The notes under the pieces were generated by a model that did no database searches, had not been told where the DNA came from, and saw only the letters and a list, made by a program, of their open reading frames with translations. Below are positions 33,262 through 41,377 of a stretch of DNA of 52,309 nucleotides, in pieces; the first letter of the stretch is position 1; the number at the start of each line of letters is the position of its first letter. Location: assembly GCA_052034625.1 (NCBI GenBank), contig JBPOII010000016.1, positions 1 to 52,309 on the forward strand, read 5' to 3'. Source of the stretch: JAVBLP01 sp052034625. GTDB taxonomy: Bacteria > Elusimicrobiota > Endomicrobiia > Endomicrobiales > Endomicrobiaceae. The translations under genes and the position numbers were made by a program.

Positions 33262-33539
33262 CCAAGTTTTTCCTTTATCTCTTCCGGCTTAAAACCTATT
33301 ATGACTGTAGTTTCATTTATTACCATTGTAGGAAATCCGCCTTTAGGATTTACGGCTTCTATATCTTTCAAAACTTTATCCTGCTCTTCTCCGGAAAGCA
33401 TATCAACATCTATATAATCATACTTTACCTTAAGCTCTTCAAGAAGCATTTTTGTTCTCTTGCACCACACGCATGTACTCAATGTATAAAGCATTACAGA
33501 ATTTTTATCATTTGAACCGTCAACATTTTTTATGCCCAT
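33258..33539 (-). CDS. glutaredoxin-like protein
   Basis: A 93-residue glutaredoxin/NrdH-type protein with redox motif C23-V-W-C26 (STCVWCKRTK), followed by LLEELKVKYDYIDVDM, then GGFPTMVIN with the conserved cis-proline and a final GFKPEEIKEKLG. The ATG at 33539 has CAGGAG seven bases upstream and is preferred to an ATG six codons earlier. It overlaps the end of the PurF-like gene by 20 bases and the reductase gene by four, so the pair is probably a small disulfide-reducing unit. Confidence 0.88.
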   Translation of the reverse strand: MGIKNVDGSNDKNSVMLYTLSTCVWCKRTKMLLEELKVKYDYIDVDMLSGEEQDKVLKDIEAVNPKGGFPTMVINETTVIIGFKPEEIKEKLG

Positions 33540-34962
33540 AATTTTCTCCTGTTTCATGGCAGTCTTTACAGCCTAACCAACAATGAAGACAGAGCTTTTC
33601 TCTCGGAAGTCCTATAGCTGTAACCATATCTTCTATTGTTTGGAATTTTAATGAAGTTACATTCAAGTCTTTTCTTATCCATTCAACCATTTTTGCATAT
33701 TTTTCTGTTTTTGAGTCCGTATATTCGCTTACATCTTCTATATCTTTTCCTTCTATAGCCCTTATTGCCTTTCTTGTAACAAGCTCGCTATTAGTCCTTG
33801 TAGAAGCACTGTAAGGGCATGCAAACAATAATGGCGGACATGCAGGGCGGACATGAATTTCTTTAGCACCTGCATCCCAGAATTTTCCTACAGTAACGTT
33901 TTTAAGCTGCGTGCCTCTTACTATAGAGTCTTCCAGCAAGACTATCCTATTATTTTCTATTATTTCTTTTATTGCAATCAGCTTCATTTTCGCTGTAAGG
34001 TCTCTTGTTCTCTGAAGTAAAGGAGTGTAGCTTCTTCCATATGTCGGAGTATATTTTACAAGAGGTCTTCTTAACGGAAGATTTGATTCCATAGCATATC
34101 CTACGGCATGTGCAAAACCTGAATCCGGCACGCCTGAAACCAAGTCTGCCTCAAGGTCCTTGTCTCGTTTTGCTAATAATTTTCCGCTTTCTTCCCTTAC
34201 TATTTCAGCATTTATACCTTCATAGTTTGAAGTTGGAAAACCTGTATATATCCATAAAAATGCACAAACTTGTTTTTTTCCATTGCCCGGATTAAGAACA
34301 TTTATTTTGAAATCTTTATGATCCATAAAAACTATCTCGCCGGGATTAAGATCTCTAATCGGCTCAAAAGCGGTATTTGGAAAAGATGTGGTTTCTGAAC
34401 AAACTGCCCAATTATCTTGATTTTTGCCTAAAATAAGAGAAGTCCTTCCAAATTTATCTCTCGCAGCAAAAATACCGTCTTTAGACAAGATCAAAACGGA
34501 AACAGAACCTCTTATGCGGTTTTGCATTTTTTCTATTCCGTCTTTTATATCATTACCTTTGGTTATAAGTCTTGCAACAAGCTCTATAGAGTTTGCAGAA
34601 AACTTGCTGACTTCGCTGAAAGAAATCCCCTCTTCCAAAAGTTCTTCTGCAAGTTCGTCAAGATTATCTATTTTTCCTGTGCCGACAATACAAAATTCAC
34701 CGACTTTTGATTTAAGATAAATAGGCTGCTCGTCCTGGTCGCTTATTACGCCTATGCCATGTGTCCCTTTAATATCTTTAGCATTTTCAATAAAACGGCT
34801 TCTGAAATTAACACTGCTCATTTTATGTATATATCTTTTAAATTCATTGCCATAAACGGCTATTCCGCCGTATTCGGATCCTAAATGCGTATGATAATCT
34901 GTTCCATAAATCAAAGGTTCTGCACACTCTGATCTGGAAATGACACCAAACACCCCGCTCAT
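33520..34962 (-). CDS. amidophosphoribosyltransferase-like protein lacking the N-terminal cysteine
   Basis: A 480-residue PurF homologue with an N-terminal class II glutaminase fold and a C-terminal phosphoribosyltransferase fold with PRPP loop IVLLEDSIVRGTQLKNV near residue 340. The start reads MSGVFGVIS, where active PurF has MCG-type; the nucleophile Cys is Ser (codon AGC). RNLNP-like LNPGEIVF, GVPDSGFAHAVGYAMESNLP and RPACPPLLFACPY match a known PurF-like group that also begins MSG. The last 25 residues are cysteine-rich (CLHCWLGCKDC). It may use free ammonia or have another role. Start ATG follows AGGGGGGAAAT. Confidence 0.85.
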   Translation of the reverse strand: MSGVFGVISRSECAEPLIYGTDYHTHLGSEYGGIAVYGNEFKRYIHKMSSVNFRSRFIENAKDIKGTHGIGVISDQDEQPIYLKSKVGEFCIVGTGKIDNLDELAEELLEEGISFSEVSKFSANSIELVARLITKGNDIKDGIEKMQNRIRGSVSVLILSKDGIFAARDKFGRTSLILGKNQDNWAVCSETTSFPNTAFEPIRDLNPGEIVFMDHKDFKINVLNPGNGKKQVCAFLWIYTGFPTSNYEGINAEIVREESGKLLAKRDKDLEADLVSGVPDSGFAHAVGYAMESNLPLRRPLVKYTPTYGRSYTPLLQRTRDLTAKMKLIAIKEIIENNRIVLLEDSIVRGTQLKNVTVGKFWDAGAKEIHVRPACPPLLFACPYSASTRTNSELVTRKAIRAIEGKDIEDVSEYTDSKTEKYAKMVEWIRKDLNVTSLKFQTIEDMVTAIGLPREKLCLHCWLGCKDCHETGENYGHKKC

Positions 34963-34990
34963 ATTTCCCCCCTAAGGACATTCAATATAC

Positions 34991-35677
34991 TCATATCAAA
35001 TTATATTCTTTGAGACTTAAATAATTCTTTCCTGCAACTATTATATGATCTAAAAGCGAAACATCTACTGCATGCAGTGCATTTTTTACGGCCGTTGTCG
35101 CATCAATATCATTCTGGGACGGTTTTAATGTGCCGCCGGGATGATTATGCGCTATGATAACAGCTGAAGCATTATAACTCAATGCTGCTTGTGCAACTTT
35201 TCTTGGAAAAACTATCGATTTATTTACCGTGCCTTTTTCTATTTCAAGACATTCAATAACTTTATTTCCGGAATTTAAAAGAACAGCATAAAACTTTTCA
35301 TTTTTTTCTCCGCCCAACTGCGATATTAAATAATCCGCTACGGATTTCGGTGAAGAAAGTTGTCCGCCTTCCTTAATTTCCATATAAGAATACATTTTGG
35401 CAAAACGGCTGAAACAAGAGATCAAAAGAGCCGTATGTTCAGAAATGCCTTTGATCTTTTTTAGAGCTTCAATATCTGCGTCAAAAACCTGCTTGATACT
35501 GCCGAAATTTTTTATAAGCTCTTTTGCAAGAGGCTTTGTATCTTTGCGTGCCAAAGCAAAAGTCAGTATATATTCCAAGATCTCATAGTCGGCAAAATTA
35601 TTAAAACCTGCTTCCTTGAACTTTGTTTTTAAACGCTGCCTATGTCCCAGATAATGCGGCTTATTGCCTGTATCCAT
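34991..35677 (-). CDS. radC: RadC family (UPF0758) JAB-domain protein
   Basis: A 228-residue protein with an N-terminal helix-hairpin-helix part (KKIKGISEHTALLISC, about 66-81) and a C-terminal JAB/MPN metalloprotease-like domain with VIIAHNHPGGTLKPSQND (about 173-190), giving the H-x-H...D metal site. RadC proteins were named as DNA repair proteins, but their true role is unresolved. The ATG lies inside the end of nadE (17-base overlap in another frame). Confidence 0.93.
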   Translation of the reverse strand: MDTGNKPHYLGHRQRLKTKFKEAGFNNFADYEILEYILTFALARKDTKPLAKELIKNFGSIKQVFDADIEALKKIKGISEHTALLISCFSRFAKMYSYMEIKEGGQLSSPKSVADYLISQLGGEKNEKFYAVLLNSGNKVIECLEIEKGTVNKSIVFPRKVAQAALSYNASAVIIAHNHPGGTLKPSQNDIDATTAVKNALHAVDVSLLDHIIVAGKNYLSLKEYNLI

Positions 35678-37199
35678 TGGTTAAAGGTATCCTTATTTCC
35701 CTGCCGAAAGATTTTTTAAATATCTTCGTTCCCAAAGGGCATTGCTGCCTTTTATATTCAGCTTTATTTATCATATTAAAGATCTTAATTTCATCTTGTG
35801 AAAAAGATTCCGGCTCGGAACTTTCAAAAGATCTAAGATATTTTGAAAGTATATCGTCAAGAATTTCATATTTAGGTAAAGAGTCCGAATCTTTTTGATC
35901 ATGTCTGAGTTCTGCCGTAGGTTCTCTTTTAATTATACTTTCAGGAATACTTTTTGAAACAGAATTTCTGTATTCACATACTTTATATAAAAATGTTTTC
36001 GGGATATCCGATACTACGGCATAGCCGCCTGCCAAGTCGCCGTAAAGCGTACTATATCCGACAGCGGCTTCGGATTTATTCTCCGTATTTAAAAGCATGG
36101 TATTGAATTTATTTGAATATGCCATAAGTATAATATTTCTGATACGCGACTGTATATTTTCTTCCGTAAGATCTTCTTTTGTACCGTTAAAGATCATTGA
36201 AAGCGATTTTTTGAAAGCATCAAAAAGTCCGTTTATCGGCACTTCAAGAAGTTTTATACCGTTCATTTCACATAAAAGTTCTGAATCTTTTTTTGATTGC
36301 TCTGCCGTAAATTCTGAAGGCATAAAAATGCCTGTAATATTTTCAGCACCAAACGCATCTTTAGCTATAACTGCCACAAGAGCGGAATCCACTCCGCCCG
36401 AAATACCTATAACAAATTTATTAAAACCGTTCTTTACGGCATAATCTTTTAAGCCAAGCACCAGAGCATCATAAGCCTGCTTTTCATCAGACAGTTTCTC
36501 AAGTTCAACACAACTATCAGACGACATATCAACTATAATCATATCTTCCTTAAAAAGACTGCAGGAAGATATATGTTTACCTTTTTTGGAAACTGCAAAA
36601 CTTCCGCCGTATGACACAAGTCCGTCTTGAGCTCCTGCCGTATTTACAAAAACTATATTGACTTTGTTTTCGCTTGCACACTTACATACTGCTTCAGAAA
36701 CCTCTTCAATTCTGCCGATATAAAAAACCTCATTTGCAAGAACTATAAGACATTCAGCTTTCATTTCTGCGGCTTTTTTTGCGCTTCTTTCAAGTTCTTT
36801 AGTATCAGAAAAAATACAACAGCTAAAATTATCCGTAAGCTGCTGCAAATCATTATTCTTAAAATATCTTAAATCTTCAAAAGAGTTTATCTTTGAAGCT
36901 ATATGAGTATAATTTTTGTTCTTTATATAAACAGCAGCATTTTCATTATCGTAAAAAGTGCCAAATACCGTCGGAATATCAAGATTTTGTGACAAAATTT
37001 TCAATTTTTTAGAGCATTCAGCTTCAAAATCTTTACGTAAGTAGAGATCTTTAGCAAAACCGCCGGGAAGAGAAAGCTCAGGGAAAACAACAAGATCCGC
37101 ACCTTTGGCTTTAGCTTTAGCTGCATTTTCCTTTATTTTAGCAGCATTGTAAATTATATTGCCTGTTATAGTATTGATCTGTCCTATCGCTATTTTCAT
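35661..37199 (-). CDS. nadE: NAD+ synthetase with N-terminal nitrilase-like domain
   Basis: Makes NAD+ from deamido-NAD+. Residues 1-230 are the nitrilase/glutaminase-like domain, with E41 (FPELSLPGG) and a candidate K103. Residues 245-512 are the synthetase with PP-loop GISGGVDSALVAV (about 265-277), then TEENIQSRIRNIILMAYSN, NKSEAAVGYSTLYGDLAGGY and PTAELRHDQKDSDSLPKYE, all standard. Where the family has ICEDxW with the nucleophile cysteine, this protein reads CCIFSDTKE (127-135), and my alignment places F130 at the cysteine. The enzyme may use ammonia. It is slightly short (512). Confidence 0.92.
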   Translation of the reverse strand: MKIAIGQINTITGNIIYNAAKIKENAAKAKAKGADLVVFPELSLPGGFAKDLYLRKDFEAECSKKLKILSQNLDIPTVFGTFYDNENAAVYIKNKNYTHIASKINSFEDLRYFKNNDLQQLTDNFSCCIFSDTKELERSAKKAAEMKAECLIVLANEVFYIGRIEEVSEAVCKCASENKVNIVFVNTAGAQDGLVSYGGSFAVSKKGKHISSCSLFKEDMIIVDMSSDSCVELEKLSDEKQAYDALVLGLKDYAVKNGFNKFVIGISGGVDSALVAVIAKDAFGAENITGIFMPSEFTAEQSKKDSELLCEMNGIKLLEVPINGLFDAFKKSLSMIFNGTKEDLTEENIQSRIRNIILMAYSNKFNTMLLNTENKSEAAVGYSTLYGDLAGGYAVVSDIPKTFLYKVCEYRNSVSKSIPESIIKREPTAELRHDQKDSDSLPKYEILDDILSKYLRSFESSEPESFSQDEIKIFNMINKAEYKRQQCPLGTKIFKKSFGREIRIPLTNGYRQ

Positions 37200-37609
37200 T
37201 AAAATAAAACCTTCCCTCTTAATGCCTTTTTTTCTGAAAGCACTTTTTTATCGGCAAGAATTTTTTCTTTTGCTCTTTTAGAGCGTTTTCTTTTCTGCCT
37301 TTTTATTTTTTCTATCGCTTGTTGTTTTGCCGACAGTTTACCTAAAACTTTTTCTTCTATCTTTTCAACAAGAAGACGTCTTGCAAAAAACCTGTTTAAA
37401 AGCTGAGTGCGGGACTTGCTGCACTTTACCTCTATACCGCTTGGAATATGTTTTAAATAAACGGCTGTAGCGACTTTATTGACATTTTGTCCGCCTTTGC
37501 CTGAAGAACGAATGAACTTTTCTTCAATATCGGCTTCTTTTATGCCGTATTTTTCAAATTTAGAGTAGAGCTCATTTTGTTTTGCTAAGCTTACCCCAAA
37601 ATCTATCAT
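37199..37609 (-). CDS. peptide chain release factor-like protein (GGQ domain only)
   Basis: A 136-residue protein made of the peptidyl-tRNA hydrolysis domain of class I release factors. RSSGKGGQNVNKVATAVYLK (about 34-53) holds the catalytic GGQ, and HIPSGIEVKCSKSRTQLLNR (about 54-73) is as in RF1/RF2 domain 3. A long basic helix (about 95-136) ends the protein, like ArfB or C12orf65-type rescue factors. No stop-codon recognition domain is present, so it probably frees stalled ribosomes. It overlaps the start of nadE (TAATG) and the HAD gene (ATGA). Confidence 0.88.
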   Translation of the reverse strand: MIDFGVSLAKQNELYSKFEKYGIKEADIEEKFIRSSGKGGQNVNKVATAVYLKHIPSGIEVKCSKSRTQLLNRFFARRLLVEKIEEKVLGKLSAKQQAIEKIKRQKRKRSKRAKEKILADKKVLSEKKALRGKVLF

Positions 37610-38232
37610 ATTTCTACATTCTCCGCTTTAAGATGCTCTATAAGTTTTAAAGCCCCCTCAAACTTATAAGCCTTTATGCCGCAAATTCTAGCCGCTTCAA
37701 CATTTTTTTCTATATCATCAATGAAGAATATCTCTTCAGGTCTTACTTTAAAATAATCTATAACTTTTCCAAAAATTTCATGTTCAGGTTTAATAAGATT
37801 AAGTTCATATGAAAGAAAAAGTTTATCAAAAAGCGTAAATATACCGGGATAATTTTCATTTAAAAATTCAAAATGAAGAATATTGGTATTTGAAAGTACA
37901 GCAAGTTTATACTTTTCGGCTTTTCCTCCGGCAAGTTTTGCAAGAATTTCAATAGTTTCAGGCATAGGTTTAAATATATTATTCCAAATGACGCAAAACT
38001 CATTATAACTTCCCGTATAATGAGTTTCTTGTGACAATGTTTCATAAAATTGTTTTGGAGATACTATACCTTTTTCGAAAGAAGATGCAATCCCTAAATG
38101 TTTTCGGATAAGTTCATCAATACTTCCTATACAACTGCCGGAAATTTTTTTTGTATAGGCCGTTATGAATTTTGAAAGATCAAAATCAAAAATAACTTTT
38201 CCCAAGTCAAAAACAATAACGCTGACTGCCAT
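37606..38232 (-). CDS. HAD-family hydrolase
   Basis: A 208-residue HAD phosphatase of the YihX-like subgroup. Motif I is VIVFDLGKVIFDFD (about 5-18, nucleophile D9). Motif II is AVLSNTN (about 112-118). Motif III lysine is in LIKPEHEIFG (about 147-156), and motif IV is IFFIDDIEKNVEAA (about 169-182). A helical cap lies between motifs I and II. The second residue after the nucleophile is G rather than D, as usual in this subgroup. The substrate is unknown. It is the first gene of the HAD, release-factor-like, nadE and radC overlap chain. Confidence 0.9.
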   Translation of the reverse strand: MAVSVIVFDLGKVIFDFDLSKFITAYTKKISGSCIGSIDELIRKHLGIASSFEKGIVSPKQFYETLSQETHYTGSYNEFCVIWNNIFKPMPETIEILAKLAGGKAEKYKLAVLSNTNILHFEFLNENYPGIFTLFDKLFLSYELNLIKPEHEIFGKVIDYFKVRPEEIFFIDDIEKNVEAARICGIKAYKFEGALKLIEHLKAENVEI

Positions 38233-38256
38233 AGAGTATAACCGCCCGACTAAATT

Positions 38257-39096
38257 TTAGCCTTTTACCGCACCGGCAGCTATTCCTTTTACTATATGCT
38301 TCTGCATAAGCAAATACACTATAACTATAGGAACAGTAGCTATGGTAAGACCTGCCATAAGAAGCGGATAATCAGTAATGAATGTTCCCTGGAATACCAT
38401 CAAACCTCTCTGTATAGGCATTTTCGCTTTATCCTGCAATACAACAAGCGCTAAAAGGAATTCATTCCAAATGCTTAAAGAGTTCATAATAATGATAGTT
38501 GCGATAGCCGGTTTTGCCAAAGGAACAGCAATTCTCCAGTAAATACCGAAACGAGAACAGCCGTCAATAAGCGCTGCCTCTTCAATTTCTTTTGGAAGAT
38601 CATCAAAAAATCCTCTTAAAAGGAATATAGCAAAAGCCAGACCGTTACTTATATAGCAAAGTAAAAGACCTGTTCTTGTGTCAAGCAGTCCTAAACTTTT
38701 TAAAAGAAGATATAAAGGCACGAAAACGCCCGGAATAGGGATAAGCAGTGTGGCTATAAGCATATAATAGAAGAAATTTTTTCCCCAGAAATCAAGTCTT
38801 GCAAAAGCATAAGCTGCAAGAGATGATATAAGAACAACAAAAAACACGCCTACTACTGTATAGAAAAGGCTGTTGAAAAAATACTGTCCGAAGTCAGCCT
38901 TTACAAAAGCGGTAACATAATTTGACCAATTCCATGTTTCAGGAAGAAGCGTCATTTTTGAAAAAACCTGCTCCTGTGTCTTTAAAGATGAAGAAAGCAT
39001 CCAGAAAACCGGGAAAAGGCAAGTAATGGATACTGTAATTAAGATCAGATGAGTTACTCCGTCAACGATTCCCTTTTTAATTTTAAAAATATTCAT
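38257..39096 (-). CDS. carbohydrate ABC transporter permease, MalG type
   Basis: A 279-residue inner-membrane protein with six membrane segments. The EAA loop EEAALIDGCSRFGIYWRIAV (about 171-190) is the ATPase contact. LFPVFWMLSSSLKTQEQVF (about 28-46) and PIPGVFVPLYLLLKSLGLLD are typical of MalG-type permeases. It follows the MalF-type gene by 11 bases. No ATPase gene is beside the operon, so a shared MsmK/UgpC-like ATPase elsewhere is likely. The sugar cannot be told. Confidence 0.93.
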   Translation of the reverse strand: MNIFKIKKGIVDGVTHLILITVSITCLFPVFWMLSSSLKTQEQVFSKMTLLPETWNWSNYVTAFVKADFGQYFFNSLFYTVVGVFFVVLISSLAAYAFARLDFWGKNFFYYMLIATLLIPIPGVFVPLYLLLKSLGLLDTRTGLLLCYISNGLAFAIFLLRGFFDDLPKEIEEAALIDGCSRFGIYWRIAVPLAKPAIATIIIMNSLSIWNEFLLALVVLQDKAKMPIQRGLMVFQGTFITDYPLLMAGLTIATVPIVIVYLLMQKHIVKGIAAGAVKG

Positions 39097-39107
39097 TAGC
39101 CTATCCC

Positions 39108-39998
39108 TTATTTATTATTATAGTTCAGTTTTTTGGAGGCATATATCTGCGTAAATGAAATAACAAGAAGAACTACTCCAAAAAGCACAGCCATAGCGGT
39201 CGAATATCCAAATTCGCCGTTATTCATATACTCATATATTTTAGTTATAGGAACATGGGTATGACCCGCAGGTCCGCCTCTAGTCATTGAATAGATAAGG
39301 TCGAAGATCTGCATTGAACCCAATATTGTAAGAATAGAAACTATAGTAAATATAGGTATTAGCAGAGGCACTGTAATATTTTTGAACTGCTGCCAAGCAT
39401 CAGCACCGTCAACTTCGGCGGCTTCATAAAGTTCTACAGGTATAGTCTGCAAACCGGCAAGCAAAATGATAAATCCGTAACCGAAACCTTTCCACATGTG
39501 TACGACAGCAACAGATGAAAGAGCTGTCTTAATTTCTGAAAGCCATGCATAATCCTGAAACTGTGTAAAACCTAAATTTACAAGGAAATGGTTTAAAATA
39601 CCGAAATTTCCGTCAAAAACAAATTTCCATATTAAGCCCACAACAACTCCTGATAATACAGGAGGAAGAAAGAAAATAGTCCTATAAATATTTTCGCCTC
39701 TTATATTTCTGCTGACAAGCAATGCTAAAAGCAATGCTAAACCATTTTGAAGCGTAAGAGAAAGGATCGTTACATATGCAGCATTCCACATAGATTTCCA
39801 AAAAATCGGATTATGAAATAATATGTGTTTATACTGTGCCAGACCCACGAAAACCATATCTTTATCTATACCGTTCCATTCAAAAACACTAAGCTGAAAA
39901 GTTCTTAAAATGGGATACAAGCTGAACACGAAAAACAAGATTAAAGCCGGTATTATAAAACAAAAATTACTGACTTTTTCTTTCGCGGTTGTCTTCAT
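39108..39998 (-). CDS. carbohydrate ABC transporter permease, MalF type
   Basis: A 296-residue permease with six membrane segments, of the UgpA/MalF kind. FSLYPILRTFQLSVFEWNG (about 25-43) and the EAA loop YEAAEVDGADAWQQFKNITV (about 191-210) are characteristic, as is MTRGGPAGHTHV near residue 239. It overlaps the binding-protein gene by four bases (ATGA), so translation is coupled. Confidence 0.93.
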   Translation of the reverse strand: MKTTAKEKVSNFCFIIPALILFFVFSLYPILRTFQLSVFEWNGIDKDMVFVGLAQYKHILFHNPIFWKSMWNAAYVTILSLTLQNGLALLLALLVSRNIRGENIYRTIFFLPPVLSGVVVGLIWKFVFDGNFGILNHFLVNLGFTQFQDYAWLSEIKTALSSVAVVHMWKGFGYGFIILLAGLQTIPVELYEAAEVDGADAWQQFKNITVPLLIPIFTIVSILTILGSMQIFDLIYSMTRGGPAGHTHVPITKIYEYMNNGEFGYSTAMAVLFGVVLLVISFTQIYASKKLNYNNK

Positions 39999-41293
39999 TT
40001 TCCTGCCTTCATCTGTCTTTCTTTTTCACCCTGAACTTCTTTTGCTGCTTCTTCAGGGGTTCTTTCGCCGATTATGACAGACTGTAAATTAATATTTATA
40101 AAATTTGCTACCTGCCAACTTTCAATTTTAGGCAGTGATTCAAATGTATTTACAATATTTTCAGAGAAAACTCTAAGAACCGGTGGCAAATCTGATGCCG
40201 CATTCTTATTTGAAGGAATATTGAGTGTTTCTTTCGCAAGGAATACCTGCGGCTCGATCTGAGTCATCCATCTCAAGAAATCTATAGCTTTTTGTTTATT
40301 AGGTGATTTTTCATTGACAAAAAGAGAAGATCCTTCACCGCCAAACATCAATATAGGATATTTTGCATCAGGAAGTGCAGGAGGAGCCATCACACCATAA
40401 TTAAGATTTGGCGCCATTGAATTATAAACATTTACACCCCAAGAACCGTTAAATGCCATAGCAGCTTTACCTGTAGCAAAACTTCTTTCAGCGTCTTTAT
40501 TTACCATAGTAACTATTCCTGAAGCAAAAAGATTATTATCTCTCATCTCAGCAAAAAGTTCAAATATTCTTACCCATGCTTTATCATCATAAGGTAATGT
40601 TCCTTCAATATTTGCAAGAACACCTTCTTTTCCAAGAAGATTCCACTGATAAGATTGTGCAAATGCTCCGATAAGCCATCCTTCGCCAAAACCGCTTGTA
40701 AAAGGCTGAATATTTGCCGCTCTCAAAGCTTTACCTGCTTCAATAAATTCAGGCCATGTTTTGGGAGGATTTTCAGGATCAAGACCTGCTTCGACAAATA
40801 AGTCTTTATTGTAATATATCATAAGTGAGTTTACATCAAGAGGAACAGCATATATACCGGGTTTTACATCCCATACATTGCCTTCTTCAAAAGTATTTTG
40901 CGTCAAAGCTTTTGTAAAGAAAGAATCTTTCCACCCGTCTTTTTCCATATCTGCCGTAAGGTCAGCGATAAAACCCGCATTTATGAATGAAGCTACTTCT
41001 TTTTTGTCTGCTATAGGATTAAAAACATCCGGGAGAAGATCAGCAGTTGCTGCCGCTGAGATCTTGCTCTTATATACATCGGTAGGAGCATAAGTTTCAA
41101 AAGCTATTCTGACACCTGTTTCTTCAAAATACTGGTTAGCAAGTTTTTCAAAAGCTTCCTGTCTGTCTGTCATCCAATGCCATATCGTTACATCGGCTTT
41201 TGGTGCTTCTTTTTTAGAACCGCAACCTGCAAAAATACCTAATGCAAAAATAAAACAAATCTGTGCCAAGACAAATTTTTTCAACTTTGACAT
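39995..41293 (-). CDS. sugar-binding lipoprotein of ABC transporter
   Basis: A 432-residue extracytoplasmic solute-binding protein (family 1). The signal peptide ends in lipobox IFAGC (Cys at about 24). ADVTIWHWMTDRQEAFEKLA (about 34-53) is the typical start, YAVPLDVNSLMIYYNKDLF (about 148-166) the hinge region, and GKAAMAFNGSWGVNVY (about 274-289) the second lobe. W and Y residues suggest sugar stacking. The start is preceded by GGGGGAG. The ligand is unknown, possibly an oligosaccharide split by the phosphorylase or GH57 enzyme, which is inference. Confidence 0.92.
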   Translation of the reverse strand: MSKLKKFVLAQICFIFALGIFAGCGSKKEAPKADVTIWHWMTDRQEAFEKLANQYFEETGVRIAFETYAPTDVYKSKISAAATADLLPDVFNPIADKKEVASFINAGFIADLTADMEKDGWKDSFFTKALTQNTFEEGNVWDVKPGIYAVPLDVNSLMIYYNKDLFVEAGLDPENPPKTWPEFIEAGKALRAANIQPFTSGFGEGWLIGAFAQSYQWNLLGKEGVLANIEGTLPYDDKAWVRIFELFAEMRDNNLFASGIVTMVNKDAERSFATGKAAMAFNGSWGVNVYNSMAPNLNYGVMAPPALPDAKYPILMFGGEGSSLFVNEKSPNKQKAIDFLRWMTQIEPQVFLAKETLNIPSNKNAASDLPPVLRVFSENIVNTFESLPKIESWQVANFININLQSVIIGERTPEEAAKEVQGEKERQMKAGK

Positions 41294-41347
41294 TTACTCC
41301 CCCTTAAGGATTTTATTTCTGATTGTTATTTAAATAAGAATGCAAAA

Positions 41348-41377
41348 ATTGTACTAAATTTAGACAAAACAAGTCAA
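41348..41377 (-). promoter_or_regulatory. sigma-70 promoter for the sugar transporter operon
   Basis: Minus strand TTGACT (41377-41372), an 18-base spacer and TACAAT (41353-41348). It begins right after the stop codon of gcvPB and points at the binding-protein gene (ATG 41293), which then has a leader of about 45 bases. Confidence 0.65.
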
